Assembly: GCA_900473205.1 (NCBI GenBank)
Contig: UCLB01000027.1
Span: 1 to 64,000, forward strand
Direction of reading: 5' to 3'
Source of the DNA: Hyphomicrobiales bacterium
Lineage (GTDB): Bacteria; Pseudomonadota; Alphaproteobacteria; Rhizobiales; Rhizobiaceae
Length of the DNA stretch: 64,000 bases
Shown: in pieces, positions 35,913-44,548 of the stretch
How positions within the stretch are numbered: position 1 is the stretch's first letter
Layout: every line of letters begins with the position of its first letter
Made by a program: the position numbers and the translations under genes
The notes under the pieces: model-generated
Databases searched by the model: none
Seen by the model: the letters and a program-made list of their open reading frames with translations, nothing else
Told to the model about the DNA's origin: nothing

Positions 35913-36302
35913 ATCTCTCTCCTCCGCTTAGGCATTCTCTCCCCAAGGAGAAATGCGTTTTAATAGGCTTCTTTTGAGTGGAATATATTATGAAACGGAT
36001 GTCGTTTCAACACAGTTATACTTCCCTTACCGCGCGTACCATGAAATTTCGGTAATCTTTAATGGTAAAATTTACGCAAATTTTCAGTATTTTCACGGAT
36101 GCGTGAGGGATATGACGCATGTTGATCAGTCTCTATGGTTGACGAGGCATTAATACTGCGCCTCAATCATGCTGATCTTCAGTCGGGCATCTACGCACAG
36201 AAAGAGATTTCTGCCGTAGCGGCCACCAACGTTCTGCTTCTGTAGACTTCGTTAACCATGTCACCGGTAAAGATAAGGCGTTGATTCCCCAAGCTGTAAG
36301 GT
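35913..36302. other. AT-rich intergenic region upstream of exoX
   Basis: About 390 bases without a supported gene, clearly richer in A and T than the flanks (36000-36100 in particular). ATGCGT-10-ACGCAT at 36099-36120 is an inverted repeat. The region is a likely target for the rhizobial MucR/Ros-type regulators, which prefer AT-rich promoters, but no binding site is proven by sequence alone. Confidence 0.5.
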
Positions 36303-36578
36303 GTGCGTGTGACAGAGCGTTCAGAAGTAATTGCGTTTCCCGCCAAAAATCGCGTCGCTGACATAAAGCGGTGTGTTCAGATGCTTGAAGTTCTTCACGG
36401 AGAAGAAGCCAACCGCTTCTGGCGGGATGAGTGCCGGGCGCTTGCCGCGCATCTCCTCAATCTCGGTTACGACGATTCTGCCATGCGTCAGGAAGTTCTG
36501 GAATTCCAGAATGTGGTTCAGGCCGAACTCTGGGCCGGTTGCCAGCAGGACGAGCCTGCGCGCCGCGAAGGCTATTGA
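36303..36578 (+). CDS. DUF6074 family protein
   Basis: A 91-residue small cytosolic protein that fits the rhizobial DUF6074 family: an IxFPAxxRVxxIxR-like start (EVIAFPAKNRVADIKR), then a helix with FWRDECRALAAHLLNLG and VQAELWAGC. Function is unknown in the family. The start is probably GTG 36309 (AAGG eight bases before) rather than GTG 36303; there is no ATG. It lies between the AT-rich exoX upstream region and a LacI regulator on the other strand. Confidence 0.75.
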   Translation: MRVTERSEVIAFPAKNRVADIKRCVQMLEVLHGEEANRFWRDECRALAAHLLNLGYDDSAMRQEVLEFQNVVQAELWAGCQQDEPARREGY

Positions 36579-36627
36579 TATAAGACATTGTAGTAGGTGA
36601 GGGGGGCAGTACCTGCTGCCGTCCCTG

Positions 36628-37659
36628 CTATTTGTGGGCCAGCCGCTTGGCGGGTGCGCCGACCGAATTTCGAACGATGAGATCCGGTGTCAGCAAAATT
36701 TCCGGCTGCTCCGGCTGCTGACCGCCCAGGAGATCGAGCAGCAGTGCCATGGCGTGCTTGCCGATGGATGTTCTGGGCTGGCGGATCGTCGTCAGCGCGG
36801 GCGACATGAAAACCGCCTGCGGCACGTCGTCAAAACCTGTGACCGAAAAATCGCGAGGAATATCGTAGCCTCGGGCGGTGAGACCGATCATTACGCCGAT
36901 GGCCGTCTGATCATTCACGCACATGAAGGCCGTCGGCAAAGTATCGCGCATGAACAGCTGCTCGATGGCGAGGCGTCCGCTCTCCAGCGTGCCATCCCCT
37001 TCGATGATCATGCCGGGGATGGGTTTCAGCCCCGCCGCCGTCATGCCGTCATCGAAACCCTTCCGCCGCCGGTTATAGGCAAGGCGAACGCGGGAATCGC
37101 CGATGAAGGCGATACGCTCGTGACCCTCTGCAATCAGCATATCCACGATCTTGCGCGCACCTGCGATATCATCCACGCCGACATAGGGAATGCCGCCATT
37201 ATAAATCGGCTCGAAAACGCCGACGCTTGGCGGTAGCTGCGCGGTCATCGCCTGATGCCCAAAGGGCAGGATGCCGGTGAAAAGAATCAGCCCTGCCGCC
37301 TGATTGGAATTAAGGAATTTCAAATACTCCAACCCGCGCTGCGCATCGTTCTGCGTATGGCCGATCAGGATGCCATATCCATGCGCGCGCGCTTCGTTCT
37401 CCAAGCCAACGAGAATGTTGGAAAAATTGGGGTCACCAATATCAGGCGCGACCACAAGAATCATGTTGGAGCGACCAAGCCGCAGGCTGCGCGCCATGGC
37501 ATTCGTGGTGTAGCCGGTGACGGCAATGGCCTGATTGACCTTCAGCCGCGTAGAGTTCGCCACCTTCTCCGGTGTGTGGATGGCGCGCGACACCGTCGCG
37601 ATCGAAACCTCCGCAATCCGGGCAACGTCTTCGATTGTAGCAGATGAGGGAATGGACAA
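36628..37659 (-). CDS. LacI-family transcriptional regulator
   Basis: A 343-residue repressor with the LacI HTH at the N-terminus (TIEDVARIAEVSIATVSRAI) and the hinge segment TGYTTNAMARSLRLGRS, followed by a periplasmic-binding-protein-like sugar domain. The true start is taken as TTG 37659, with GAGG six bases upstream: the protein then begins MSIPSSATIEDV. An in-frame codon at 37914 would run through the operators and the promoter. It is divergent from an RbsA-like transporter and the shared region carries two operators, so it most likely represses that operon (and itself), with the transported sugar as inducer. Confidence 0.88.
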   Translation of the reverse strand: MSIPSSATIEDVARIAEVSIATVSRAIHTPEKVANSTRLKVNQAIAVTGYTTNAMARSLRLGRSNMILVVAPDIGDPNFSNILVGLENEARAHGYGILIGHTQNDAQRGLEYLKFLNSNQAAGLILFTGILPFGHQAMTAQLPPSVGVFEPIYNGGIPYVGVDDIAGARKIVDMLIAEGHERIAFIGDSRVRLAYNRRRKGFDDGMTAAGLKPIPGMIIEGDGTLESGRLAIEQLFMRDTLPTAFMCVNDQTAIGVMIGLTARGYDIPRDFSVTGFDDVPQAVFMSPALTTIRQPRTSIGKHAMALLLDLLGGQQPEQPEILLTPDLIVRNSVGAPAKRLAHK

Positions 37660-37747
37660 TGAGGGCCTCGGATATATGCGCGACCGGACACTACACAGAC
37701 TTGCCGATCCGTCAAACAGGATCAACCAAATGTGTTGATTGTGAGCA

Positions 37748-37784
37748 ATGTAAACCTTTACATAGGTAGTGTAAAGGTTTACAT
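37748..37784. promoter_or_regulatory. Tandem LacI-family operators
   Basis: TGTAAACCTTTACA (37749-37762) and TGTAAAGGTTTACA (37770-37783) are two near-palindromic half-and-half sites with centres 21 bases apart, i.e. two helical turns. Together they form a perfect 15-base inverted repeat with 7 bases between. TGTAAA-NN-TTTACA is a typical LacI/GalR operator form. They lie between the LacI start and the ABC transporter start. Confidence 0.85.
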
Positions 37785-37819
37785 AAGCCACAGACGTAGG
37801 GAGACGTCTGGAGGACATC

Positions 37820-39346
37820 ATGGAGACGGACATTGCTGATGGCGGCGGCACAGTGCTGTCTGCTCGGCGTATTTCAAAATCATTCAACGGCGTGCAAGTG
37901 CTGTTCAGCGTCAATTTTGACCTGAAGCGGGGTGAAATTCACGCGCTGATGGGTGAGAATGGCGCGGGCAAATCCACGCTCGTCAAAGTCCTGTCTGGTT
38001 TCGAACAACCCAGCACCGGCGAAATCCTCCTCGATGGCAAGCCGGTAAAGCTGCCGCCGAATGGCGCAGCGGAAGCACTCGGCATTGTCATCATCCATCA
38101 AGAATTCAACCTCGCGGAACATCTGACCGTTACGGAAAGCCTGTTTCTGGGCCGGGAAGTGACGAATTTCGGTGTGCTGAACCGCAAGGCGATGCGCGCG
38201 GAGACGCGCCGCGTTCTCGATCAGCTCGGCTGTCACGTCGATGAAAATGCCATGATCGGGTCACTCTCCATCGCCGAAAAGCAGATGGTGGAAATCGCCA
38301 AGGCCATCAGCCGCGATGCCCGGATCGTTTTCATGGATGAGCCGACAGCGGTTCTGTCGCGCGAAGAAACCAATTATCTGTTCCAGCAGGTCCGTAAGCT
38401 ACGCGACAAGGGCACGAGTTTCGTCTTTGTGTCGCACAAGCTGGACGAGGTGATGGAGCTGACGGATCGCGTGACCGTCCTCCGCGATGGCCACTGGGTC
38501 AAGACCGCGCCGACCTCGATGCTGGATGGTGAAGCCATTGCGCAGCTGATGGTTGGGCGCGAGCTTTCCAGCCTGTACCCGGCCAAGCGTGAACCCGATG
38601 TCGACGAGAAAGTCGTTCTGAGCGTCAAAGGTGTGTCCACCCGTTATGTTCAGGACGCGACGTTCGATCTGCGCAAAGGCGAAATCATCGGGTTTTCCGG
38701 GCTTATCGGTTCCGGTCGCACGGAGCTTGCCGAGGCGATTGTCGGGTTGCGCGCACGCTCTTCGGGCGAAGTCCATGTGAATGGGCAGCTGCTTCCGCCG
38801 CATGATCTGCACGCGTCGATCGATGCCGGGCTTGCCTATATGACAAAGGACCGCAAATCTAAGGGTCTTCTTTTGGGTGCCGGAATGGGCCTAAATCTGA
38901 CTCTGCAATCGTTAGAGCGGCACGGAAAGTTCGGCTATCTCAGCGCCTCCAGTGAAGCCAGATCGCTGGAAAGAGCGCGCCGCCGTTTCGATATCCGTGT
39001 GCGGGATGGCAGCGTCGTTGTCGGGCGCATGTCCGGCGGCAACCAGCAAAAGCTGCTGCTGGCGAAGGTCATGGAGACCGAGCCGAAAATCATCATCATC
39101 GATGAACCGACGCGCGGCATCGATGTCGGCACCAAGCAGCAAATCTATCATTTCATTTCCGCTTTGGCGCGGGATGGCCACTCGGTCATCGTCGTTTCGT
39201 CGGAAATGCAGGAAGTCATCGGGCTTTGCACCCGCGTGGCGGTTATGCGCGAAGGGCGCATGGTCGGCATGCTGGAAGGCGACGAAATCAACGAACGGGA
39301 AATCATGCGCTATGCGGCGGGGCTGAAAACAAAGTCGGCAGCGTAG
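37820..39346 (+). CDS. Sugar ABC transporter ATPase (RbsA/MglA-like)
   Basis: A 508-residue ATPase with two fused nucleotide-binding domains, as in ribose/galactose/xylose importers. N-domain: Walker [10 protein letters not shown] (about 45-53), Walker [12 protein letters not shown]-domain: a degenerate Walker A (GLIGSGRTE, no Lys), signature [15 protein letters not shown] and Walker [15 protein letters not shown]. This asymmetry is normal in the family. First gene of a three-gene operon behind the two operators. Substrate is not deducible from the ATPase. Confidence 0.93.
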   Translation: METDIADGGGTVLSARRISKSFNGVQVLFSVNFDLKRGEIHALMGENGAGKSTLVKVLSGFEQPSTGEILLDGKPVKLPPNGAAEALGIVIIHQEFNLAEHLTVTESLFLGREVTNFGVLNRKAMRAETRRVLDQLGCHVDENAMIGSLSIAEKQMVEIAKAISRDARIVFMDEPTAVLSREETNYLFQQVRKLRDKGTSFVFVSHKLDEVMELTDRVTVLRDGHWVKTAPTSMLDGEAIAQLMVGRELSSLYPAKREPDVDEKVVLSVKGVSTRYVQDATFDLRKGEIIGFSGLIGSGRTELAEAIVGLRARSSGEVHVNGQLLPPHDLHASIDAGLAYMTKDRKSKGLLLGAGMGLNLTLQSLERHGKFGYLSASSEARSLERARRRFDIRVRDGSVVVGRMSGGNQQKLLLAKVMETEPKIIIIDEPTRGIDVGTKQQIYHFISALARDGHSVIVVSSEMQEVIGLCTRVAVMREGRMVGMLEGDEINEREIMRYAAGLKTKSAA

Positions 39347-39386
39347 CGACGGCCAATGGCCGATATGACAGGGCGGGAGGTCTGTT

Positions 39387-40400
39387 TTGGGTATGAGTGT
39401 CAGTGAAGACAGCAAGGAAAAAAGGCCGGGGCGGTCACTGCGCGATATAGATCTGCGTGCGGTCGCGCCCTTCGTCGCCTTGCTTTTATTGTTGATCGTC
39501 GGGGCGATGGTCAATCCGAATTTCATCAGCATCAACAATCTGGCCAATGTGGCAACGCGTAGCGCCTTCATCGCCATCATCGCGGTCGGCGCGACCTTCG
39601 TCATTTCCGCAGGCGATCTCGATCTGTCGGTCGGCTCGATGGTGGCCTTCGTGGCCAGCCTCATGATCTTGCTTATGAATTCCGGTGTGGTTGCCGATCC
39701 GGCATCAATGCTGGTTCTTGCCGTGGTCTTCACGCTCGTTGCCGGTGCGCTCTGTGGACTTGCCAACGGCTTGATCACCACGGTCGGGAAGATCGAACCC
39801 TTCATTGCCACGCTCGGCACAATGGGGGTCTATCGCGGCCTGACGACATGGCTTTCACAGGGCGGCGCGATCACGCTGAGGGAGCCGCAGCTGCAATCCA
39901 TGTATCGCCCGGTTTATTTCGGATCGTTCCTTGGCGTGCCGATCCCGATTTTGGTCATACTGGCCGTTACCGCAATCGCTGCCTTCATTCTTTATCGCAC
40001 CCGTTATGGTCGCCATGTCACTGCCGTTGGTTCGAACCGGGATGTCGCCAAATATTCGGGCGTTGCCGTTAATCGCGTTCGCACCGTCGCCTTTGTCATT
40101 CAGGGGCTTTGCGTTGCCATTGCCGTGCTTCTCTATGTGCCACGTCTGGGCTCGACATCTGCCACGACGGGCATGATGTGGGAGTTGCAAGCCATCACCG
40201 CCGTCGTGGTGGGTGGAACGGCGCTGAAAGGCGGAGCAGGGCGTGTCTGGGGCACGATCTGCGGTGCCTTCATTCTCGAACTGGTCGGGAACATCATGCT
40301 GCTGTCCAACTTCATCAGCGAATATCTGATTGGCGCAATTCAGGGCGCAATCATCATCATCGCCATGCTGGTCCAGCGCTCGCTGATGCGCAGATCATAA
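39387..40400 (+). CDS. Sugar ABC transporter permease (RbsC-like)
   Basis: A 337-residue inner-membrane permease of the BPD_transp_2 family, about ten helices. Conserved regions: FISINNLANVATRSAFIAII, VISAGDLDLSVGSMVAF (family signature), and VVGGTALKGGAGRVWGTICG near the end. Start: TTG 39387 has GGAGG six bases upstream; ATG 39393, two codons later, is the alternative. It follows the ATPase by 40 bases and is followed by the binding protein. Confidence 0.92.
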   Translation: MGMSVSEDSKEKRPGRSLRDIDLRAVAPFVALLLLLIVGAMVNPNFISINNLANVATRSAFIAIIAVGATFVISAGDLDLSVGSMVAFVASLMILLMNSGVVADPASMLVLAVVFTLVAGALCGLANGLITTVGKIEPFIATLGTMGVYRGLTTWLSQGGAITLREPQLQSMYRPVYFGSFLGVPIPILVILAVTAIAAFILYRTRYGRHVTAVGSNRDVAKYSGVAVNRVRTVAFVIQGLCVAIAVLLYVPRLGSTSATTGMMWELQAITAVVVGGTALKGGAGRVWGTICGAFILELVGNIMLLSNFISEYLIGAIQGAIIIIAMLVQRSLMRRS

Positions 40401-40468
40401 AGAGTTACCGGGTCAACAGGTCGCCCGGGTCCAAGAAATCGAGACCTATCTATGTGGGAGGAACACAC

Positions 40469-41416
40469 ATGCGGAAAAGACTGTTGGGAATGGCTGTGGC
40501 GCTGGTTGCGCTATCGGGGGCAGTGCAGGCACAGGATAAAAAGGTGACGATTGGCGTCTCCATCCCTGCGGCGGATCACGGCTGGACGTCTGGTGTGGTT
40601 TACCATGCAGAGCGCGTGGCAAAGCTGTTGATGCAGGAACATCCCGGCCTCAACGTCATCGTCAAGACATCGCCGGATGCGGCAACGCAGGCGAATGCCG
40701 TTCAGGACTTGGAAACACAGGGTATCGACGCGCTCGTCATTTTGCCGTCTGACCCGGATCCGCTGGTCAACGCCATCAAGGAAGTAAAGGCCAACGGCAA
40801 GTTTGTTGCGCTTGTGGACCGCGCGCCAAGCGTCAATGACGATACGGTTCGCGACCTTTACGTCGCTGGCAACAACCCGGCGCTGGGCGAAGTCGCCGGC
40901 AAATACATCGCTGAAAAGACACCCGATGCCGAAGTGGTCATTATTCGCGGCCTGCCGATCCCAATCGATCAGCAGCGTCAGGATGGTTTCGACAAGGGTA
41001 TTGCCGGTTCCAAGGTCAAGGTTCTGGACCGTCAGTTCGGCAACTGGAACCGCGACGATGCCTTCAAGGTCATGCAGGATTATCTGACGAAATATCCGAA
41101 GATCGATGTCGTCTGGTGCCAGGATGACGACATGGCCGTTGGCGTTCTTCAGGCCATCGAACAGGCCAAGCGCACCGACATTAAATATGTCGTTGCCGGT
41201 GCCGGTTCGAAGGACATGATCAAGAAGGTCATGGATGGCGACAAGATGATCCCTGTCGATGTGCTCTATCCGCCAGCAATGGTGGCCACCGCCATGCAGC
41301 TGACCGCAGCCAACTTTTACGATCAGGTTCCCGTGCGCGGCACCTACATTCTGGATGCAACGCTGGTGACCAAGGACAACGCCAAGGACTTCTACTTCCC
41401 AGATTCGCCGTTCTGA
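40469..41416 (+). CDS. Periplasmic sugar-binding protein (RbsB-like)
   Basis: A 315-residue exported solute-binding protein of the Peripla_BP_4 type. Signal peptide MRKRLLGMAVALVALSGAVQA, cleaved before QDKK. Mature core: VTIGVSIPAADHGWTSGV, GIDALVILPSDPDPL and LVDRAPSVNDDTV are typical of ribose/xylose/allose-binding proteins, and the sugar-binding residues lie in ADHGW and the C-terminal half. ATG 40469 follows GGGAGGA. Which sugar it binds is unknown. A strong terminator follows. Confidence 0.93.
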   Translation: MRKRLLGMAVALVALSGAVQAQDKKVTIGVSIPAADHGWTSGVVYHAERVAKLLMQEHPGLNVIVKTSPDAATQANAVQDLETQGIDALVILPSDPDPLVNAIKEVKANGKFVALVDRAPSVNDDTVRDLYVAGNNPALGEVAGKYIAEKTPDAEVVIIRGLPIPIDQQRQDGFDKGIAGSKVKVLDRQFGNWNRDDAFKVMQDYLTKYPKIDVVWCQDDDMAVGVLQAIEQAKRTDIKYVVAGAGSKDMIKKVMDGDKMIPVDVLYPPAMVATAMQLTAANFYDQVPVRGTYILDATLVTKDNAKDFYFPDSPF

Positions 41417-41435
41417 TTTTCAATACGGATATCAG

Positions 41436-41469
41436 AGGCCCGTTCGAAAGAGCGGGCCTTTTTCTTTTT
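41436..41469 (+). terminator. Rho-independent terminator of the sugar ABC operon
   Basis: AGGCCCGTTC and GAGCGGGCCT pair (one G-T) around a GAAA tetraloop and are followed by TTTTTCTTTTT. It begins 20 bases after the binding-protein stop and is a textbook intrinsic terminator. The convergent oxidoreductase gene ends just beyond it. Confidence 0.92.
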
Positions 41470-41475
41470 ATGCGA

Positions 41476-42738
41476 TCAGCCGAAACGGCTGGCGCGGAAG
41501 GGATCGACGGAAATGGAGGTTGCCGTGCCGCTGACCAGTTCGGTGACCAGCCTTCCGGTAGCCGCTGATTGTGTCAGCCCCAGATGTCCGTGGCCGAAGG
41601 CATAGATGACCGTATTGCTGGCGCGTGAGGGACCGATAACCGGCAGGCAGTCCGGCATGGAGGGTCGGAAGCCCATCCATTGTTTTCCACCTTCCGTTTT
41701 CAGACCCGGCAGAAACTGGCTCGCCTTTTTAAGAAGGGCTTCTGACCGACGGAAGTTGGGAGGCAGATCGAGACCGCCAAGTTCCACGGCACCGCCCACG
41801 CGAATGCCCGATGAGAGCGGCGTGACGACGAAGGCGTGGTCGTTGAAATAAAGCTGCCGGGTCAGATCGAAAGAACCGGCGGGAAGCGTGGTGTTATATC
41901 CCCGTTCGGTTTCCAGAGGCACGATGTTGCCGAGAGATGCGGCAAGCGTCTTTGACCAGGCACCACAGGCAATCACAACCTTGTCGGCATCGATTTTCTC
42001 GCCGGTTTTCAGGGAAACGATGGTGCTTTCGCCAACCGTCTCCACGCGCACCGCTTCACCCTTGCGCAATGTCGCGCCACGCGCGATGACGAGGTCAGCA
42101 ATCGCTCTCGTGAATTCGTAAGGGTCTGCGACCTGAAGGCCACCGGGCGTGAACATTGCATGCTGGAAACGGGGCGCGAGGCCAGGCTGGAGCTGTTCTA
42201 TCTCGGCTCTGCCGACGCGCGAGAAGGTTACTCCGGCCCGCTCTTTTTCATCCCAGTCCCGTCGCGCGGCATCGAAGCTGGCCCTCGTGTCATAAAGGTC
42301 CAGCGTGCCGGTATTGGAAATGTGGTGCGCGAGTTCCGGCATTACTGCGACCGTCTGCATCTCACTGGCGGCAAGACGCATCATAGCGATCTGGACATTA
42401 AGGCCGTGCTGAAACCGACGCGGCGAACTGGCTTTCCAGAATTGCCACAGCCACGGTGCGATCTTGAGCGCGTAAGCGGGCGGAACGCTGAGCGGGCCGA
42501 GGGGATCAATCAGCCACCGAGGTGCCTTTTTCATGACGCCCGGCGCTGGAATGGGAATGATTTCTGGAAAGGCCAGAATGCCCGCATTGCCAGCACTGGC
42601 CCCCCGGGCAATCTCGCCGCGCTCAAGAAGCGTGACGGTTTTGCCAGCATTTTGAAGGTAAAGAGCTGTCATCACGCCGATAATGCCAGTTCCGATCACC
42701 AGCACTTCGCATTTTTCTAAAGCGTTCATCCAAATCAT
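41476..42738 (-). CDS. FAD-dependent amino-acid oxidoreductase (DadA-like)
   Basis: A 420-residue DAO-fold flavoprotein. FAD is bound by VLVIGTGIIGVMTALYL and LLERGEIARGASAGNAG; the C-terminus has GGKQWMGFRPSMPDCLPVIG and GHGHLGLTQSAATGRLV, which match D-amino-acid dehydrogenase (small subunit, DadA) and related glycine/D-amino-acid oxidases. It should oxidise a D-amino acid or related amine, passing electrons to the quinone pool or oxygen. Start may be ATG 42738 or 42729. It stands alone, convergent with the sugar transporter; no alanine racemase gene is adjacent. Confidence 0.85.
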   Translation of the reverse strand: MIWMNALEKCEVLVIGTGIIGVMTALYLQNAGKTVTLLERGEIARGASAGNAGILAFPEIIPIPAPGVMKKAPRWLIDPLGPLSVPPAYALKIAPWLWQFWKASSPRRFQHGLNVQIAMMRLAASEMQTVAVMPELAHHISNTGTLDLYDTRASFDAARRDWDEKERAGVTFSRVGRAEIEQLQPGLAPRFQHAMFTPGGLQVADPYEFTRAIADLVIARGATLRKGEAVRVETVGESTIVSLKTGEKIDADKVVIACGAWSKTLAASLGNIVPLETERGYNTTLPAGSFDLTRQLYFNDHAFVVTPLSSGIRVGGAVELGGLDLPPNFRRSEALLKKASQFLPGLKTEGGKQWMGFRPSMPDCLPVIGPSRASNTVIYAFGHGHLGLTQSAATGRLVTELVSGTATSISVDPFRASRFG

Positions 42739-42802
42739 CCCGAAAATCTATGCACACCGATTACACGGTTAAATGCAAACTGTCGACAAGGTGGCTGCGG
42801 TC

Positions 42803-44368
42803 TTACTTTTCGATATTGGATGGTTTGACCAGCGCGTAGTTGAAGCGCAAAGCCTTGTCTTTGACAGGATAGTATAGAGGCACATCCAGAACAGATGTCT
42901 GAAACCCCTTAACGTCAGCGTTCAATTGTCCTTCGAGCCATTGCGTCAGGGTTGGAGCGCCAGCGTCATTGCCCGTCCAGACGAAAAGAGCCGGATGCTC
43001 ATCGGAAATCGTAAAAGGCGGATCGTAATCGTCGTAGATGGTCGTGGCGACTGGCACGTCAGGGAAAATGAAGCGTAGATTTCCGCCCGCTGGCCAATTC
43101 GGCGTCACGATAACAGAGGGAGAGATGCCTTCTTTTTCGACGACGTGCTGACGAAATGCTTGCCAATCGTAATTCGAGCTGGACGTCTTTCCGAGTAACG
43201 CCATGACCGGCTGCGATAGCAGCAGAGCGACGGGCACGAGGACTAGCATGATCAGGGGGATTGGCAGGAAGCGGACGAGAAAACGGTCAACGTCCGCAAG
43301 GTGCTGCTCCAAAACCAGCACGGCGAGAATGGGGAATGGCAACAGCAACGGCAGCAGCCACCTGTCTCGCAATTCCGTCATGGTCGTCATCAGAATGACG
43401 AGCGTCATCAGGATCGAAACCGCAATGAAATAATGTAGGAAGAAACGTAGCCACGGGCTCGATGGCGTTTTTGATTTCCAGATTTGGCCTCGCGCCGACA
43501 GGGCAAGCAATACGGACGGGATCGCGAAAATGATCAATGAACCAGCAACGAAACGGCCGAGCCCGCGCCCCACCTGAAGGAAGCGGTTTTCCGGGGCATC
43601 TTCTGCCATCCGCTTCAGCGTTACCTCGGAGGCGAAGCCGAGATTGTCGATCAGCCAGAACACATGCGGCAGGAAAACGATCACACTGACGAGGATCGTC
43701 AAAAGGAAACGTCGGTCGAAAACTCGCGCGCGTCCCTGTGGGTGAAGCAAGACGGCGAACAAGACGGCTGGGAGTGCGAGTGCGAAATTGTATTTCGACA
43801 GCATGCCAAGGCCAGCGACGAGGCCCACCAGAATATAGCCCATGACTGTCGGACGCTGGATTAGCCGGATGCTGGTATAAAGCAGCAAAGCGAATGTCAG
43901 CATCAGCATGGCGGTGTGGGTAAGATCCCGCTGCGCCTGCCAGAAGACCTGTGGGATGGTGAAAAGCGCCATCGTCGCGACGACGACGAAGCGCTTGTTC
44001 TCCAGCACCAGTTCAGCCGTTTTCGCAAAAACGGCAAATGTCAGGAACAGGATGAAGTTCTTGGCCAGCGCAAGCGTCGCCATCGACGTGCCGAATACGG
44101 CAAACACCGCCTGCTGATACCAGTTGTAAAGCGGCGGCTGGGCGTCATAACCCAGAGCCAGCCACTGAGAAAAGAGAATCTGCTGAGCTTCATCAATGCG
44201 CAGCGCAGGCGGCACCATTTGGCGCACGATGGTCTGGATCAGAAAATATGCGCCGAATAGCACGATCACGGCGTTCGGGTTTTCCGTGAGGCATATGGCA
44301 AGCCTCTTGAACAACCCCACATTTTTCACATTCATCGGCTTTTCAGCCGTGTGCCCCGTAATATCCAT
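42803..44368 (-). CDS. Membrane glycosyltransferase, GT39/ArnT-like (PMT superfamily)
   Basis: An approximately 520-residue protein with about ten hydrophobic helices. The N-terminal loop has LRIDEAQQILFSQWLALGYDAQPPLYNWYQQAVF, spanning the dolichol/undecaprenyl-phosphate sugar site of GT39 enzymes: the E-A-Q segment carries the catalytic acid and the QPPLYNW segment is the family signature. These enzymes transfer a sugar from a polyprenyl-phosphate donor to lipid A, protein or glycan in the periplasm. The start is uncertain: ATG 44368, ATG 44335 or GTG 44407. Substrate unknown. Confidence 0.85.
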   Translation of the reverse strand: MDITGHTAEKPMNVKNVGLFKRLAICLTENPNAVIVLFGAYFLIQTIVRQMVPPALRIDEAQQILFSQWLALGYDAQPPLYNWYQQAVFAVFGTSMATLALAKNFILFLTFAVFAKTAELVLENKRFVVVATMALFTIPQVFWQAQRDLTHTAMLMLTFALLLYTSIRLIQRPTVMGYILVGLVAGLGMLSKYNFALALPAVLFAVLLHPQGRARVFDRRFLLTILVSVIVFLPHVFWLIDNLGFASEVTLKRMAEDAPENRFLQVGRGLGRFVAGSLIIFAIPSVLLALSARGQIWKSKTPSSPWLRFFLHYFIAVSILMTLVILMTTMTELRDRWLLPLLLPFPILAVLVLEQHLADVDRFLVRFLPIPLIMLVLVPVALLLSQPVMALLGKTSSSNYDWQAFRQHVVEKEGISPSVIVTPNWPAGGNLRFIFPDVPVATTIYDDYDPPFTISDEHPALFVWTGNDAGAPTLTQWLEGQLNADVKGFQTSVLDVPLYYPVKDKALRFNYALVKPSNIEK

Positions 44369-44522
44369 GCCCGGTCCGTCTTGCTGCCAAGCGGCAGAAT
44401 CCCTCACCCATCCCGTAATGGCGGTGACAAAACCGAACTATGTGGCCGAAGCATGAAGTTAGCCCCATGTTTTTTGACATGAGGCCATTTGTTCTGTGGA
44501 TAGTTTCGCAAGCCAGAAAGAC

Positions 44523-44540
44523 GCCCCCCATTCAGGGGGC
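44523..44540 (-). terminator. Hairpin after the malic enzyme gene
   Basis: GCCCCC and GGGGGC form a 6-base GC stem with a short loop, followed on the minus strand by GTCTTTCT. It starts 8 bases past the malic-enzyme stop. Moderate T content only. Confidence 0.55.
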
Positions 44541-44548
44541 ACCTTTCG

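Noticed and set aside
35953-36153. 66-codon open frame in the exoX upstream region
   Set aside because: AT-rich promoter-like sequence; no ribosome site or family.
36628-37659. Calling the LacI target a ribose transporter (rbs)
   Set aside because: The binding protein and ATPase are RbsB/RbsA-like, but sequence alone does not fix the sugar, so no rbs symbols were given.
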